This document shows, one piece after another, positions 15,536-24,700 of a stretch of 64,000 nt of DNA. The translations under genes and the position numbers were made by a program. Location: the NCBI RefSeq assembly GCF_022213955.1, contig NZ_JAKNTW010000008.1:248001-312000 (forward strand), written 5' to 3'. Position 1 is the first letter of the stretch. Each line of letters begins with the position of its first letter. Origin of the DNA: Dolomitihabitans soli (GTDB lineage: Bacteria; Actinomycetota; Actinomycetes; Streptosporangiales; Streptosporangiaceae). The notes beneath the pieces are model-generated. The model was given only the letters and a program-made list of their open reading frames with translations. It made no database searches and had not been told where the DNA came from.

Positions 15536-16852
15536 ATGGCCGCCGTGCGACAGTGGGACGGTTTTGCGACCATCGAGGGTGACGTGCGCGCGATGGTCGC
15601 CGATCCGCGCTGGCCTGGACTCCCCGCCCAGGCCAAGCTCCAGGCCGTCGCCGCGCGGATGCTCGTCACGCCCGACGGCGGCCGGTGGCTGTTCGGGGCG
15701 CACGCGCGGTGGTACCGCCTGGACCCGGCCGACGGCCGGTGGCACCTGTCCGCACCGCCGCTGGACCACACGCTGAGGTCGGCCGCGCACGTGGTGCGGC
15801 ACACCACGATGCTCGGCCCCGACCTGGTGCCCGACGGCCCCGATTTCTCCTTCGAGGGCGGTTCCACGCAGGGTTTCGTCGGCCCCGACGTGCCCGTGGG
15901 CATCACGGAGCGGGTCCGCGCACTGGTCGTCTCCCGGCGGCCGGTGCGCAAGGAGGACTTCCCGATCACCACCGAGCCGTTCACGGCGATCTTCGCCGGC
16001 GACGTGTCCAGCACGGTCGCCGCCGTGTGGGGCACGCTGATGTGGTGCGCCTACGCGCCCGCGTTCGACGGCAACGAGGTGCTGCTGTCGATGTTCGGCG
16101 AGTTCCTGCGCCGCGCGCTGCCGGGCGACGAGTGGGTCCGCTGGCTGCATCCCGTCTCCCTCGACGACCTGGCCGGGCTGTACGCCGAGCGGATCAGGGC
16201 CGACACGCCGAAGGCCGGGTTACGGCTGGTCGCGCTGATGGCCAACACCGCCGACGCCGTACTTGAGGACGACCGGTTCCGGCCGCGGGCCGAGGCGCTG
16301 CTGGCGATGCTCGAACCCGCCCTGCGCGCGCCCGGCCTCGACCATGACGCGGCCCGCAGGGGCGACGCCGAGGTGCGCCGGGCCTGGCTGGCCCGCTGCC
16401 CCCCGCAGCTGTCCCGGGCGGTCGTGTCCGAGACGGCGCCCGGCGAGCACTTCAGGCACTCCATGTACGACCTCATCGAGGCGCTCGGCTATCTCGGCAG
16501 GCGCCGGGCCGACCCCCGCGTGGTGGCCGCGTCGCTGCTCGCCGCGGACGTCTCGGCGGTCGCGCCGGAGTCCGCCGCGCGGCTCTACCCCTGGCTCGAC
16601 CCCGAGCTCCGGCACGTGCTGCACGCCACCCTGACCGACCCCGCGCACGCCCTGCGCCGCCTCTGGCCGGTGGACGGCGACCTCCCGGCCGCGCTGCACC
16701 CGCCAGACAGGGGTACGGCTGCCGCCCTGCTGGGCGCGGCCTACGCCACCGGGCTCGCGTGGAGCCGCCTGCTGGAGGTCGAGACGCCGAGCAACGGCTT
16801 CGCCACGGCCTCGGCGACCGTGCGCCGGCTCACCCATCACCGGGACGACTAG
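15536..16852 (+). CDS. Hypothetical actinobacterial protein (438 aa)
   Basis: The codon pattern and composition are those of a real gene, but no family is recognised. An N-terminal module (about 1-75) reads WPGLPAQAKLQAVAARMLVT and then WLFGAHARWYRLDPADGRW, a fold-like stretch that resembles small ligand-binding repeats. The remaining 360 residues are mainly helical, contain LMANTADAVLEDDRFRPR, SMYDLIEALGYLGRRR and ALLGAAYATGLAWSRLL, and have no signal peptide or transmembrane segment. It follows the hexapeptide protein gene by 39 bp and may share its transcript. Confidence 0.72.
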   Translation: MAAVRQWDGFATIEGDVRAMVADPRWPGLPAQAKLQAVAARMLVTPDGGRWLFGAHARWYRLDPADGRWHLSAPPLDHTLRSAAHVVRHTTMLGPDLVPDGPDFSFEGGSTQGFVGPDVPVGITERVRALVVSRRPVRKEDFPITTEPFTAIFAGDVSSTVAAVWGTLMWCAYAPAFDGNEVLLSMFGEFLRRALPGDEWVRWLHPVSLDDLAGLYAERIRADTPKAGLRLVALMANTADAVLEDDRFRPRAEALLAMLEPALRAPGLDHDAARRGDAEVRRAWLARCPPQLSRAVVSETAPGEHFRHSMYDLIEALGYLGRRRADPRVVAASLLAADVSAVAPESAARLYPWLDPELRHVLHATLTDPAHALRRLWPVDGDLPAALHPPDRGTAAALLGAAYATGLAWSRLLEVETPSNGFATASATVRRLTHHRDD

Positions 16853-17098
16853 TTCCGGATCAGCGGCATGGAATCCGGTTAAACCAAATACGCAGTCATT
16901 TTCCCCTTACTTGGCCAATAGGCGGCTAATACTTTGCCCTACGCAAGATTCACTGAATTGTGATCTCAGCCTCGGGAAATGATCCTCTGTGGAGCACCCG
17001 GAGAGGCCGCAGGGAATGGTCCCGATGGGCCATGTCGCGGAAAGGACGCCCGTCGTAACCTCGAAGTGGGTGTGGGCTGCGGAAGGAAGGACGACGCG

Positions 17099-17260
17099 GT
17101 GGGGCACGACGACCTGGACTCTCGGGTCCACGACCGTGTCGCGTTGGACGAGATCGCGCTTTACGCCGAGGTGCTCAGCGCAGTGGCCATCACTGAGCGG
17201 CGGCTGACCTTGGCAGAGCTTGACAACGCGCTCGGATTGCGGACTTCGGCGAGTTGCTGA
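17099..17260 (+). CDS. Small hypothetical protein (53 aa)
   Basis: GTG 17099 is preceded by AGGAAGGA at a good distance. The product has a short acidic start, DSRVHDRVALDEIALYAEVL, then AITERRLTLAELDNALGL, a two-helix pattern ending in a helix-turn-helix-like LAELDNALGL. I recall small proteins of this type in Streptosporangiales, with no known function. The 245 bp before it (16853-17098) are comparatively AT-rich and probably hold its promoter. A stable hairpin follows. Confidence 0.65.
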   Translation: MGHDDLDSRVHDRVALDEIALYAEVLSAVAITERRLTLAELDNALGLRTSASC

Positions 17261-17277
17261 GGACCATCACAATGACC

Positions 17278-17307
17278 TAGTCCCGACTCCCAAGGGGGCC
17301 GGGACTA
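17278..17307 (+). terminator. Hairpin after the 53-aa gene
   Basis: TAGTCCCGaCTCCC and GGGgCCGGGACTA form a long stem with a short AAGG loop. The following GGGCTAGCCCG and CGTCACGCTCACGGGTGAC sequences add smaller stems, so this convergent gap is strongly structured. The CsoR gene ends at 17352 on the other strand. Confidence 0.65.
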
Positions 17308-17351
17308 TGGCTTTTCGGGCTAGCCCGTCACGCTCACGGGTGACTAGTCCC

Positions 17352-17633
17352 TCAGGAACGCACCAGCCGCGCGATCGCGGCCGACGCCTCCTTGACCTTC
17401 TCCTCCGCCTCTGGGCCGCCGGTGTTGATCGCGTCGGCCACACAGTGACCTATGTGGTCCTCCAGCAACCCGAGCGCCACCGCCTGGAGCGCTCTGGTCG
17501 CCGCGGAGACCTGGGTGAGGACGTCGATGCAGTAGGCATCGTCCTCGACCATGCGCTGCAGGCCACGGATCTGCCCTTCGATCCGCCTGAGCCGTGTCAG
17601 ATAAGCCTGCTTGTCGCCGCTGTACCCATGCAT
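17352..17633 (-). CDS. csoR: CsoR/RcnR-family metal-sensing repressor
   Basis: The 93-residue all-helical DUF156 protein has the CsoR Cu(I) ligand set: Cys in DAYCIDVLTQVSA and His/Cys in EDHIGHCVADAI. It also has the DNA-contact Arg/Tyr region YLTRLRRIEGQIRGLQRMV. CsoR tetramers repress copper-efflux genes until Cu(I) binds. ATG 17633 is chosen because the family starts there (MHGYSGDKQAY); the frame is open to 17732. A near-perfect dyad (17643-17661) just upstream suggests autoregulation. No copper ATPase or chaperone gene is adjacent. Confidence 0.92.
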   Translation of the reverse strand: MHGYSGDKQAYLTRLRRIEGQIRGLQRMVEDDAYCIDVLTQVSAATRALQAVALGLLEDHIGHCVADAINTGGPEAEEKVKEASAAIARLVRS

Positions 17634-17642
17634 ACCGTCAAC

Positions 17643-17661
17643 GGTACCGGCTACCGGTATC
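17643..17661 (-). promoter_or_regulatory. Candidate CsoR operator
   Basis: GGTACCGG-CTA-CCGGTATC is a dyad matching at 7 of 8 positions, centred about 18 bp upstream of the csoR ATG. GC-rich pseudopalindromes of this kind are typical CsoR sites. Confidence 0.5.
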
Positions 17662-17664
17662 AGG

Positions 17665-18735
17665 TCAGCGAAGCCCGGCGACCAACTGCTCCCACTGCTC
17701 GGCCACCGCGGGAGCGGCATGCGCCGCCGCACCGCGCAGCGCTCCGGCCGCCAGGGACTTCCGCCGCCGCTCGTCGTCGATCAGGGACAGCAGCGCGTCG
17801 GCGTACGCCTCGATCTCGCCCGCCCCCTCGGGCACCAGCACGCCGTTCGCGTCGTCCGTGACGAACTCCCCCGGTCCGCGGGGGCTGTCGAAGCCGACCA
17901 CCGGCACCCCGCAGCCCAGCGCCTCGATCACGGTCATCCCCAGCACCTCGGCCCTGGAGGTCACCGCCACGATCGACGCCTTGGCGAACTCGCCCGCGAG
18001 ATCCGGCGTGGTGCCCATGAAGTAGACGTGGTTGTGCAGGTAGAGATCGCTCACCAGGGCGCGCAGCCGCTTCTCCTCGGGGCCGCCGCCGTACAGCCGC
18101 AGCTGCCAGTCGGGGCGCTTGTCCGCCACGATGGCGAAGGCCCGCAGCAGCCGGTCGTACGCCTTGCCCGGCACCCACCGGCCGCCCGCCGCGACGATCC
18201 GGTTGTCCATCCGCGAACGCGGCCACGGCGTGCTGGGCAGCGCGTCGGGGATCAGGTGGACGTGCGGGCCCGCCTCGCCGAGCAGCCTGGTCCACTCCTC
18301 GCGGCCCGCCGGAGCGGCCGCCACCACCGCGTCGAGCCGGGGATAGAAGCGCCTGATCGGGCCCGCCACGGACGGCCGGCCCCACTCGCGGGCGATGCGG
18401 ACCATCTCGCGCGGCGCGTGCCTGGCGGCCTGCACGCCGAGCCCCGGCCTGGTGGTGATCAGGACATCGGCCTTCAGTGCCCGCAGCCGCCGCCACAGGG
18501 CCACCTCGGTGCGCACCTGGCCGCTCGGGAGCAGGTGGCGCACTCCGGGCCGCATGTCCACCAGCCAGCGCGTCTCGACCCGGGGGTCCACCGGGAAGAA
18601 GGGCTTCTCCCGGTGGCGCTTCAAACTGATGATCTCCACTTCGTGCCGGCCGGCCAGTTCGGCGGCGAGGTTGATGACCGACCGCACGTCACCCCGCATG
18701 CCGTACACGGAAGGGACCACCAGGCAGATCCTCAC
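17665..18735 (-). CDS. GT4-family (GT-B fold) glycosyltransferase
   Basis: The 356-residue protein starts VRICLVVPSVYGMRGDVRS, with a GT-B N-terminal domain. The C-terminal domain has WVPGKAYDRLLRAFAIV, LRLYGGGPEEKRLRALV, then SRAEVLGMTVIEALGCGVPV, the usual GT4 donor-binding region with the ExxxxxxxE-type element (EVLGMTVIE). It would transfer a sugar from a nucleotide donor to a surface polymer or lipid. GTG 18735 overlaps the upstream gene's stop (GTGA), so the pair is cotranslated. The frame upstream of the GTG is Arg/Pro-rich noise. Confidence 0.9.
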   Translation of the reverse strand: MRICLVVPSVYGMRGDVRSVINLAAELAGRHEVEIISLKRHREKPFFPVDPRVETRWLVDMRPGVRHLLPSGQVRTEVALWRRLRALKADVLITTRPGLGVQAARHAPREMVRIAREWGRPSVAGPIRRFYPRLDAVVAAAPAGREEWTRLLGEAGPHVHLIPDALPSTPWPRSRMDNRIVAAGGRWVPGKAYDRLLRAFAIVADKRPDWQLRLYGGGPEEKRLRALVSDLYLHNHVYFMGTTPDLAGEFAKASIVAVTSRAEVLGMTVIEALGCGVPVVGFDSPRGPGEFVTDDANGVLVPEGAGEIEAYADALLSLIDDERRRKSLAAGALRGAAAHAAPAVAEQWEQLVAGLR

Positions 18736-19526
18736 CCACCGACCTCCAGCCGTAGTTCGTCGTCGGCGGTGAACGACGGCCGGATCGGCACACCGTCGAT
18801 CCGGGCGGCGGGGTAGTGCAGGCGGCGGCGCTTGCCGTCGATGTCGTCGAGCCTGGCGCCGAGGCTGAGCGGGGTGGCCACGCCCGCCACCTCCAGCGTG
18901 GGCTCCCAGGAACCGGTGGACTCCGCGGCGGCGTCGATCACGTCGCACAGCGAGAGCGCGGCGTGGAAGCGCACGCCCTGGACCGTCGCGACCGTGGAGA
19001 CTTTTGCCTTCGGCGCGTGTCTGTGCAACGCCAGGCGGGCATCCCGCGGGGCGTCGTCGTCGTCGAACCCGGTGTAGGCGAGCAGGCCGGTCACCTCGAA
19101 GCGTCCCTCACGGAACCACACGGCGCGAACCTCGGCGACCGGCCGCGCCCGCGAGGTCTTCAACGCCAGGTAGCCGCCCCGGGTGCGGTAGGCGCGGTGC
19201 GCGACGGTGCGCTTGGCCAGGGCGTAGGCGTCGAGATGGTCGAGGGAGAACCCCGGGTCCACGCTCTTCAGACGGATCCGCTCGCCGCCGTGCGCGAGGT
19301 AGGCGTCCCATCGGCCCGGGTCGAGCGTGAGCGAGGCCAGGGAGACCGCGAGCGCCGCGTCGCGCACCTCCGCGCCCGGCGTGCCGAGCGCCACCCGGCG
19401 CTCCACGCTCGACACCCGGTGGCGTAACACCAGTTCGGCACCCTGGGTGAGGGGTTCGTCGACGGCGAGGCGCAGGGCGAGCACGTCGGCCAGAGTGACC
19501 TCGGCGTCGGTGACGACCACGCGCAC
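18732..19526 (-). CDS. Hypothetical protein coupled to a glycosyltransferase
   Basis: This 264-residue protein, from GTG 19526, is beta-rich. It has repeated short strands such as GAELVLRHRVSSVERRVALG, GGYLALKTSRARPV and GRFEVTGLLAYTGFDDDD, and no membrane segment. The style resembles the beta-sandwich modules attached to TagF-like polymer synthases and other wall-glycan enzymes; that is only an inference. The 4-bp overlap with the downstream GT4 gene implies a shared task in making or transferring a surface glycan. Confidence 0.65.
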   Translation of the reverse strand: MRVVVTDAEVTLADVLALRLAVDEPLTQGAELVLRHRVSSVERRVALGTPGAEVRDAALAVSLASLTLDPGRWDAYLAHGGERIRLKSVDPGFSLDHLDAYALAKRTVAHRAYRTRGGYLALKTSRARPVAEVRAVWFREGRFEVTGLLAYTGFDDDDAPRDARLALHRHAPKAKVSTVATVQGVRFHAALSLCDVIDAAAESTGSWEPTLEVAGVATPLSLGARLDDIDGKRRRLHYPAARIDGVPIRPSFTADDELRLEVGG

Positions 19527-19659
19527 CGCCAGCCCCCTCCCCGTCGAATAGAGCCCCGCCGTCGAGGTTACCGTGATTTTCCCGTTATGTGGAGAATGGC
19601 ATCGCTCCAAAGATCAAAAATCTGGACCGCCTGGCATTCCACGTCATTTGTAAGAATTG

Positions 19660-21804
19660 TCACGGCGCCGGAGTCGGCTCGCCCTTCACCGACTTGATCA
19701 AGAGCTGGGCGACGTCCACGACCTCCAGCGTCTCCTTGGCCTCGCCGGAGTTCTTCTTCTCATTGATCGCGTCACCGAGCATGACGAGGCAGAACGGGCA
19801 GGCGGTGGAGACCCGGTCCGGGTCGGTGGTCAGCGCCTCGTCCACCCGCTCGGTGTTGATCCGCTTGCCGATGCGCTCCTCCATCCACATCCGCGCGCCG
19901 CCGGCGCCGCAGCAGAAGCCCCGCTCCTTGCACCGGTGCATCTCCTGCGTCTGCACCCCGGGCACCTTGGCCATGATGTCGCGGGGCTGCGCGTAGACCT
20001 TGTTGTGGCGGCCGAGGAAGCACGGGTCGTGATAGGTGATCTTCTCCTCGATCGGGGTGATCGGGGTGAGTTTGCCCTCGTCGACCAGATGCGCCAGCAG
20101 CTGCGTGTGGTGCACGACCTCGTACGTGCCGCCGAGCTGCGGATACTCGTTGGCGAGGGTGTTGAAGCAGTGCGGGCAGGTCGCCACGATCTTCTTGACC
20201 CCGGCCTCGTTGAGGGTCTCGATGTTCTGCTGGGCGAGCATGTTGAACAGGAACTCCATGCCCAGCCGGCGGGCCGGGTCACCGGTGCACGCCTCCATCG
20301 GCCCGAGCACGGCGAACTTGACGCCCGCGATGTGCAGCAGCTCGGCCACGGCCTTGGTGGTCTTCTTGGCCCGGTCCTCCAGCGCGCCGGCGCAGCCGAC
20401 CCAGAAGAGGTACTCCGCGTCCTCGGGCATCTTCTCGTCGACGATCTCGACCTCGAAGTCGAGCTCCTCGACCCATTCGGCCCGCTTCGACTCGGGCATG
20501 CCCCACGGGTTGCCCTTGTTCTCCAGGTTCTTCAGCATCACGCCGGCTTCGGAGGGGAAGCTGGACTCGATCATCACCTGGTAGCGGCGCATGTCCAGGA
20601 TGTGGTCGATGTGCTCGATGTCGACCGGGCACTGCTCGACGCACGCGCCGCAGTTGGTGCACGACCACAGCACGTCGGGGTGGATGACGCCGTCCTCGCC
20701 GACCAGCGGCTTCTCCAGCAACGCCAGCACGTCCTCGTGCAGCCCGGCGCGCTCCTGCTCACCCGCCATGAGGTACGGCGCGACCTTGAAGGCGTGGTCG
20801 CGCTGGTCGAGGATGAGCATCTTGGGCGAGAGCGGCTTGTCGGTGTTCCAGGCGGGACACTGGTCCTGGCACCGGCCGCACTCGGTGCAGGTGTAGAAGT
20901 CGAGGAAGCCCTTCCAGGTGGTGTCCTCGATCTTGCCGCGGCCGAAGACGTCGGTCTCCGGGTCGGCCTCCTCGAAGTCGAGCACCTTGCCGCCGCTGCG
21001 CATCGGCTGCGCGGGGCCGTTGCCGTCGGGGCGGCGGGAGAACGCCACGTTCATCGGCGCGGTGAAGATGTGCAGGTGCTTGGAGTTGACCACGATGACC
21101 GAGAAGACCAGCATGACGCCGATGTGCAGCAGCAGGCCGACCGGCTCCAGCACCTCGTTGACGCCCTCGCCCAGCGGGTGCAGCACGGCGGCCGCCGCCT
21201 CGGAGGCGAACGCGCCGCTCCGGTAGGGGAAGTTGCCGGTGTTGATCGCCGCGCCGCGGAACAGGAACATCGTCCAGATCACGTTGAAGATCATGAAGAG
21301 GACGAGCCACGCGCCGCCGAGGTGCGATCCGGAGAACCTGGACTTCCTGCCCAGCTTCTTCGGCGAGTTCTTCACCCGGATCACCGCGAACGCGATCAGG
21401 CCGAGCAGGGCGGCGACCGCGATGAAGTCCTGCAGGAAGCCGAGGACCGCCCAGGTGCCGACCAGCGGAATGTGGAAGTCGGGCGTGCCGGTGATCCCGC
21501 CCTGGATCAGCACGCCATACGCCTCCAGGTAGACGGTGATCAGGATGAAGAAGGCCCACATGACGAAGAAGTGAGCGGTGCCCGAGGCGGTCCACTTCAA
21601 CAGTTTCCGCTGGCCGAACACCTCGACCAGCTGGGCCTTGATCTCGGCTCCCAGGTTGGCCCTGGCGTACTCCACTCGCTCGGGAGCGGGCTGGCCGCTG
21701 GTGGCGAGCTTGTAGAGCCACAGCACGCGGCGCCCCGCCAGCGCGACCGCCACGACGGTCATCACCAGCCCGATGATCGCTACAAGGAGCACAGATCCTC
21801 CCAC
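19660..21804 (-). CDS. Membrane-bound (Fe-S) oxidoreductase with HdrD/GlpC-like CCG domains
   Basis: The 714-residue protein combines membrane and redox modules. An N-terminal helix anchors it, followed by several transmembrane segments to about residue 240, resembling nitrate reductase gamma or HdrE. Two 4Fe-4S ferredoxin motifs come next (CTECGRCQDQCPAWN and CTNCGACVEQCPVD). Two cysteine-rich CCG domains follow (GCAGALEDRAKK...EACTGDPARR and HDPCFLGRHNK...ERGFCCGAGGARMW). It should pass electrons between the quinone pool and a soluble partner. Single-gene fusions of this layout are common in actinobacteria; the donor is unknown. Confidence 0.9.
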   Translation of the reverse strand: MGGSVLLVAIIGLVMTVVAVALAGRRVLWLYKLATSGQPAPERVEYARANLGAEIKAQLVEVFGQRKLLKWTASGTAHFFVMWAFFILITVYLEAYGVLIQGGITGTPDFHIPLVGTWAVLGFLQDFIAVAALLGLIAFAVIRVKNSPKKLGRKSRFSGSHLGGAWLVLFMIFNVIWTMFLFRGAAINTGNFPYRSGAFASEAAAAVLHPLGEGVNEVLEPVGLLLHIGVMLVFSVIVVNSKHLHIFTAPMNVAFSRRPDGNGPAQPMRSGGKVLDFEEADPETDVFGRGKIEDTTWKGFLDFYTCTECGRCQDQCPAWNTDKPLSPKMLILDQRDHAFKVAPYLMAGEQERAGLHEDVLALLEKPLVGEDGVIHPDVLWSCTNCGACVEQCPVDIEHIDHILDMRRYQVMIESSFPSEAGVMLKNLENKGNPWGMPESKRAEWVEELDFEVEIVDEKMPEDAEYLFWVGCAGALEDRAKKTTKAVAELLHIAGVKFAVLGPMEACTGDPARRLGMEFLFNMLAQQNIETLNEAGVKKIVATCPHCFNTLANEYPQLGGTYEVVHHTQLLAHLVDEGKLTPITPIEEKITYHDPCFLGRHNKVYAQPRDIMAKVPGVQTQEMHRCKERGFCCGAGGARMWMEERIGKRINTERVDEALTTDPDRVSTACPFCLVMLGDAINEKKNSGEAKETLEVVDVAQLLIKSVKGEPTPAP

Positions 21805-21953
21805 AGACTACGTTGGCTGCCAGCGTAGACCGCCGGTCACCCACGATGACGACGAGGCCGCCCCGAAGCCTACCGGTGAGTAACTTACTCGCTCCAGAGC
21901 GCACCGCACGTACCAGGCTAGAACAATGCTCTGTACGGCGTGCGGCCGGGGGG

Positions 21954-22649
21954 TCAGGAGCCGTCGATGTAACGCTGGATCGTCGGCGCGAGCACCTCGA
22001 CGAGCTCCTCGACGCCCACCGAGGCGAGCGGCTGCAACTCCACGATGTAACGCATCATGACCACGCCGAAGAGCTGCGCGAAGGCCACCTCCATGCGCAG
22101 CGGCGACACGCCGAGCGCCGCGACCACCCGGCCGAGGATCGCGTGCGAGATGAACTCGCGGATCATCGACACGGCCTGCTCGTTCGTCATCGCCGTACGC
22201 ATCAACGCCAGGATCGGCTCGCGGTTCGCCGGCTCGGAGGTGATCGTCAGGATCATCCTGACCAGACGCTCCCCCACCTCGTCGCGCGGCCCTTCCAGGA
22301 CGCGCGGGATGACGACCGCCGGATCCATCGGCAGTTGCATCGCCGCGACGAAGACCCCGTCCTTGCTGTCGAAGTAGTGGTGCACCAGCGCCGGGTCGAC
22401 CGCCGCCTCCCGGGCGATGCCCCGGATGGTGGCCTTGTCGAACCCCTTCTCCGCGAAGATCCGCCGGGCCGCCGCGAGGATCTCGCCACGCGTGTCCGCC
22501 GTACCCGGCCGCCGCCCGGGACGCCTCCTGCCCGTCTCCGCCCCGCCCGTCCCTGCCCTGCCCGACTCCGTCCTGCCCGACCCTGCCCCGCCCGACCCTG
22601 GCCTGCCCGACCCTGCCCCGCCCGTCCCTGGCCTGCCCGGCTCCGTCAT
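21954..22649 (-). CDS. TetR-family regulator with a repetitive Gly/Ser/Arg N-terminal extension
   Basis: A TetR helix-turn-helix (RGEILAAARRIFAEKGFDKA, then IARAEAAVDPALVHHYFDSK-like residues ending VHHYF) and a helical ligand domain (RTAMTNEQAVSMIREFISHA) are clear. Before them lie about 45 low-complexity residues repeating GSGR, GTGG and AGSGR, encoded by tandem CCTGCCCGACCC-type DNA repeats at 22530-22640. ATG 22649 overlaps the stop of the upstream isomerase gene (ATGA), so the extension is translated if that start is used. A shorter internal start near the GRRPG segment is possible. Confidence 0.85.
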   Translation of the reverse strand: MTEPGRPGTGGAGSGRPGSGGAGSGRTESGRAGTGGAETGRRRPGRRPGTADTRGEILAAARRIFAEKGFDKATIRGIAREAAVDPALVHHYFDSKDGVFVAAMQLPMDPAVVIPRVLEGPRDEVGERLVRMILTITSEPANREPILALMRTAMTNEQAVSMIREFISHAILGRVVAALGVSPLRMEVAFAQLFGVVMMRYIVELQPLASVGVEELVEVLAPTIQRYIDGS

Positions 22650-23467
22650 CAGGCGCCCGCCGACGGCGCGGCGAGATACAACCTCGCGAAGGCGAGGGCC
22701 TCCGCGAGATCGTCGATGCGCTCGGTCCTGCTGGCCACCTTGCGCGTGTTGATCTCCAGCACGACGAGCCCGCCGTACCCCGAGGTGGCCAGCCGCTCCA
22801 GGATCGGCGCGCACGGCTGGCTGCCCCGCCCCGGCACCAGGTGCTCGTCCTTGTTGGTCACCCCGAGGCCGTCGGCCAGATGCAGGTGGGCAAGACGGTC
22901 GCCGAGCTTGACGGCCATCTCCATCGCGTCGGACCCGGACACGGCGGTGTGCGACAGGTCGAGCGTGACGTGGGGGAAGTCGTGCTCCACCGGGTTCCAG
23001 TCAGGGGAGTAGGGCACGACCTCGTTGCCCCGGGCCCGCAACGGGAACATGTTCTCCACCGCGAAGATCACATCCGTCTCGGAGCGCATCCTGGCCAGGC
23101 CCGTCTCGAAGTCGCGGGCGTAGTCGCGCTGCCACCGGAACGGCGGATGCACCACGACCGTCCGCGCGCCCAGCCGTTCGGCCGCCTTCTGCGCCTTGAC
23201 CAGCTTCGCCCACGGGTCGCGCCCCCACACCCGCTGGGTGACGAGCAGGCACGGCGCATGGATGGCGAGCACCGGCAACTGGTAGTGGTCGGACAGCCGT
23301 TCCAGCACGTCGATGTCCTGGCTCACCGGATCGGCGCCCACCATGATCTCCACGCCGTCGTATCCCAGGCGCGCCGCCAACTCGAAGGCGTCGGGTGTGC
23401 GCTCCGGATACACCGACGCAGTAGAAAGCGCGATCTTCGCACTCGGCACCCGCACCACGTCACTCAC
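22649..23467 (-). CDS. TIM-barrel sugar phosphate isomerase/epimerase family protein
   Basis: The 272-residue protein has the AP-endonuclease-2/xylose-isomerase-like barrel. Key parts are [61 protein letters not shown] and the last strand [11 protein letters not shown]. Metal ligands would be the Glu in AVENM, Asp/His in LDLSH, His in HLHLADG and Glu in LEINT. The substrate is unknown. It is cotranscribed with the downstream TetR gene, which may regulate it. Confidence 0.85.
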   Translation of the reverse strand: MSDVVRVPSAKIALSTASVYPERTPDAFELAARLGYDGVEIMVGADPVSQDIDVLERLSDHYQLPVLAIHAPCLLVTQRVWGRDPWAKLVKAQKAAERLGARTVVVHPPFRWQRDYARDFETGLARMRSETDVIFAVENMFPLRARGNEVVPYSPDWNPVEHDFPHVTLDLSHTAVSGSDAMEMAVKLGDRLAHLHLADGLGVTNKDEHLVPGRGSQPCAPILERLATSGYGGLVVLEINTRKVASRTERIDDLAEALAFARLYLAAPSAGA

Positions 23468-23567
23468 TTCGCGACCTCATCTTGTTCGCTCGCTGACGTT
23501 GCCAGCCTAAGCTGGCGGGCGGAGATGTGGCGGCCTGGTGTCCCCGACACGGGTTAGCTTGGACGTC

Positions 23568-24266
23568 ATGGGACAGATCGCCAAGGGTGCCATCCCCAGC
23601 CCCAACATCTGGCACACCCCCCGGGTCTACGAAGTCGAGAACCGCGCGGTCGACCCCGAGGGGCGGGCCGACGCCGCGATGGCCGCCATCCGCCCGTGGC
23701 GCGATGCGACGCTGCTCGACATCGGCTGCGGCACCGGTTACCACCTGCCCGTCTTCGCCGCCACGGCCGCGCGGGTGATCGGCGTGGAGCCGCACGGCGA
23801 CCTCGCCGCGCTCGCCGCCCGCCGCTGCGCGTCCCTGCCGAACGTCACCGTGCACACCGGCACCGCGCAGTCCCTCCCCCTCCCCGACGCGTCCGTGGAC
23901 GTCGCCGTGGCCCGCTGGGCGTACTTCTTCGGTCCCGGCTGCGAACCCGGCCTGCGCGAGCTGTCCCGGGTGCTACGGCGGGGCGGCGCCGCGTTCGTGA
24001 TCGACCTCGACGCCTCACGCGGCGCGTTCGGCCGCTGGTTCAGCAGGACCGTGCCCGGCTACTCCACCGCCGCGGTGGAGAATTTCTGGGTACGGCAGGG
24101 CTGGCAGCGGCAGAAGCTCGACCTGCGGATGGCCTTCGAACGGCGGGCCGACCTGGAGGCGGTGCTGCGCATCGAGTTCAGCCCACCGGTCGCGGAGGAG
24201 GCGATCGCGGAGGCTCCCGGCCTGGAGATCGCCTACCCCAACGTGCTGCGCTGGCGGCTCTATTAA
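23568..24266 (+). CDS. Class I SAM-dependent methyltransferase
   Basis: The 232-residue enzyme has the SAM-binding motif I LLDIGCGTGYHLPVF, an acidic residue at VIGVEPHG, motif II-like ASVDVAVARWAYFF and the motif III region LSRVLRRGGAAFVIDLDA. The acceptor is unknown. A C-terminal segment with FWVRQGWQRQ and EIAYPNVLRWRLY closes the fold. ATG 23568 is used; GTG 23538 would add ten unlikely residues. Confidence 0.9.
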   Translation: MGQIAKGAIPSPNIWHTPRVYEVENRAVDPEGRADAAMAAIRPWRDATLLDIGCGTGYHLPVFAATAARVIGVEPHGDLAALAARRCASLPNVTVHTGTAQSLPLPDASVDVAVARWAYFFGPGCEPGLRELSRVLRRGGAAFVIDLDASRGAFGRWFSRTVPGYSTAAVENFWVRQGWQRQKLDLRMAFERRADLEAVLRIEFSPPVAEEAIAEAPGLEIAYPNVLRWRLY

Positions 24267-24271
24267 CGGGC

Positions 24272-24302
24272 TTGACCTTGTCACCGGCGTCAACGTTTAA
24301 CG
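24272..24302 (+). promoter_or_regulatory. MerR-type promoter of the MerR-thioredoxin operon
   Basis: TTGACC (24272-24277) is followed after 19-20 bp by TTAACG/TAACGT. The spacer contains a dyad, CCTTGTCACC/GGCGTCAACG (24276-24295), matching at 7 of 10 positions. Long spacing with a central dyad is the MerR activation layout, so the regulator probably controls its own operon. Confidence 0.5.
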
Positions 24303-24319
24303 TGCCAGGAGGAGGAAGC

Positions 24320-24700
24320 ATGCGGATCGGGGAGATGGCCAAGCGCGCGGGTGTGAGCACCCGGGCACTGCGCTACTACGAGCAGCAGGGGCTGATCGAC
24401 GCCCGTCGCGGCGCCAACGGATACCGCGACTACGACGAGGCCGACCTGCCGCTCGTCACCGAGATCCGGTCACTGCTCGCCTCCGGTTTCACCCTGGAAG
24501 ACGCCCGGCCGTTCGTCGACTGCCTGCGGATGGGCAACCACTCGGGCGACGCCTGCCCCGAGTCCGTCGCGGTCTACCGGCGCAAGCTGGCCGAGCTCGA
24601 CAAGCAGATCGGGACCCTCACGGCACGACGCGCCGACGTCGCGGCGCAACTGGCCGGAGCGTGCCCGAACTGCGTGCTGGACAGACGAGGACTGACATGA
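24320..24700 (+). CDS. MerR-family transcriptional regulator
   Basis: The 126-residue protein begins with a MerR winged helix (MRIGEMAKRAGVSTRALRYY, then EQQGLI and NGYRDYDEADL), a dimerisation helix (YRRKLAELDKQIGTLTARR) and a cysteine-containing tail. Cys occur in DACPESVAVY and at the end in ACPNC, so a thiol-based redox or metal sensor is plausible. AGGAGGAGG precedes ATG 24320. The stop overlaps the thioredoxin start (ATGA), a linkage that argues for a redox role. Confidence 0.92.
   Translation: MRIGEMAKRAGVSTRALRYYEQQGLIDARRGANGYRDYDEADLPLVTEIRSLLASGFTLEDARPFVDCLRMGNHSGDACPESVAVYRRKLAELDKQIGTLTARRADVAAQLAGACPNCVLDRRGLT

Noticed and set aside
16907-17131. 74-codon minus-strand frame
   Set aside because: It runs over an AT-rich promoter region and has no protein-like composition.
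19657-21828. 723-codon open frame on the plus strand
   Set aside because: It is antiphase to the Fe-S oxidoreductase gene on the minus strand, which has clear motifs; long shadow frames are expected at this GC content.
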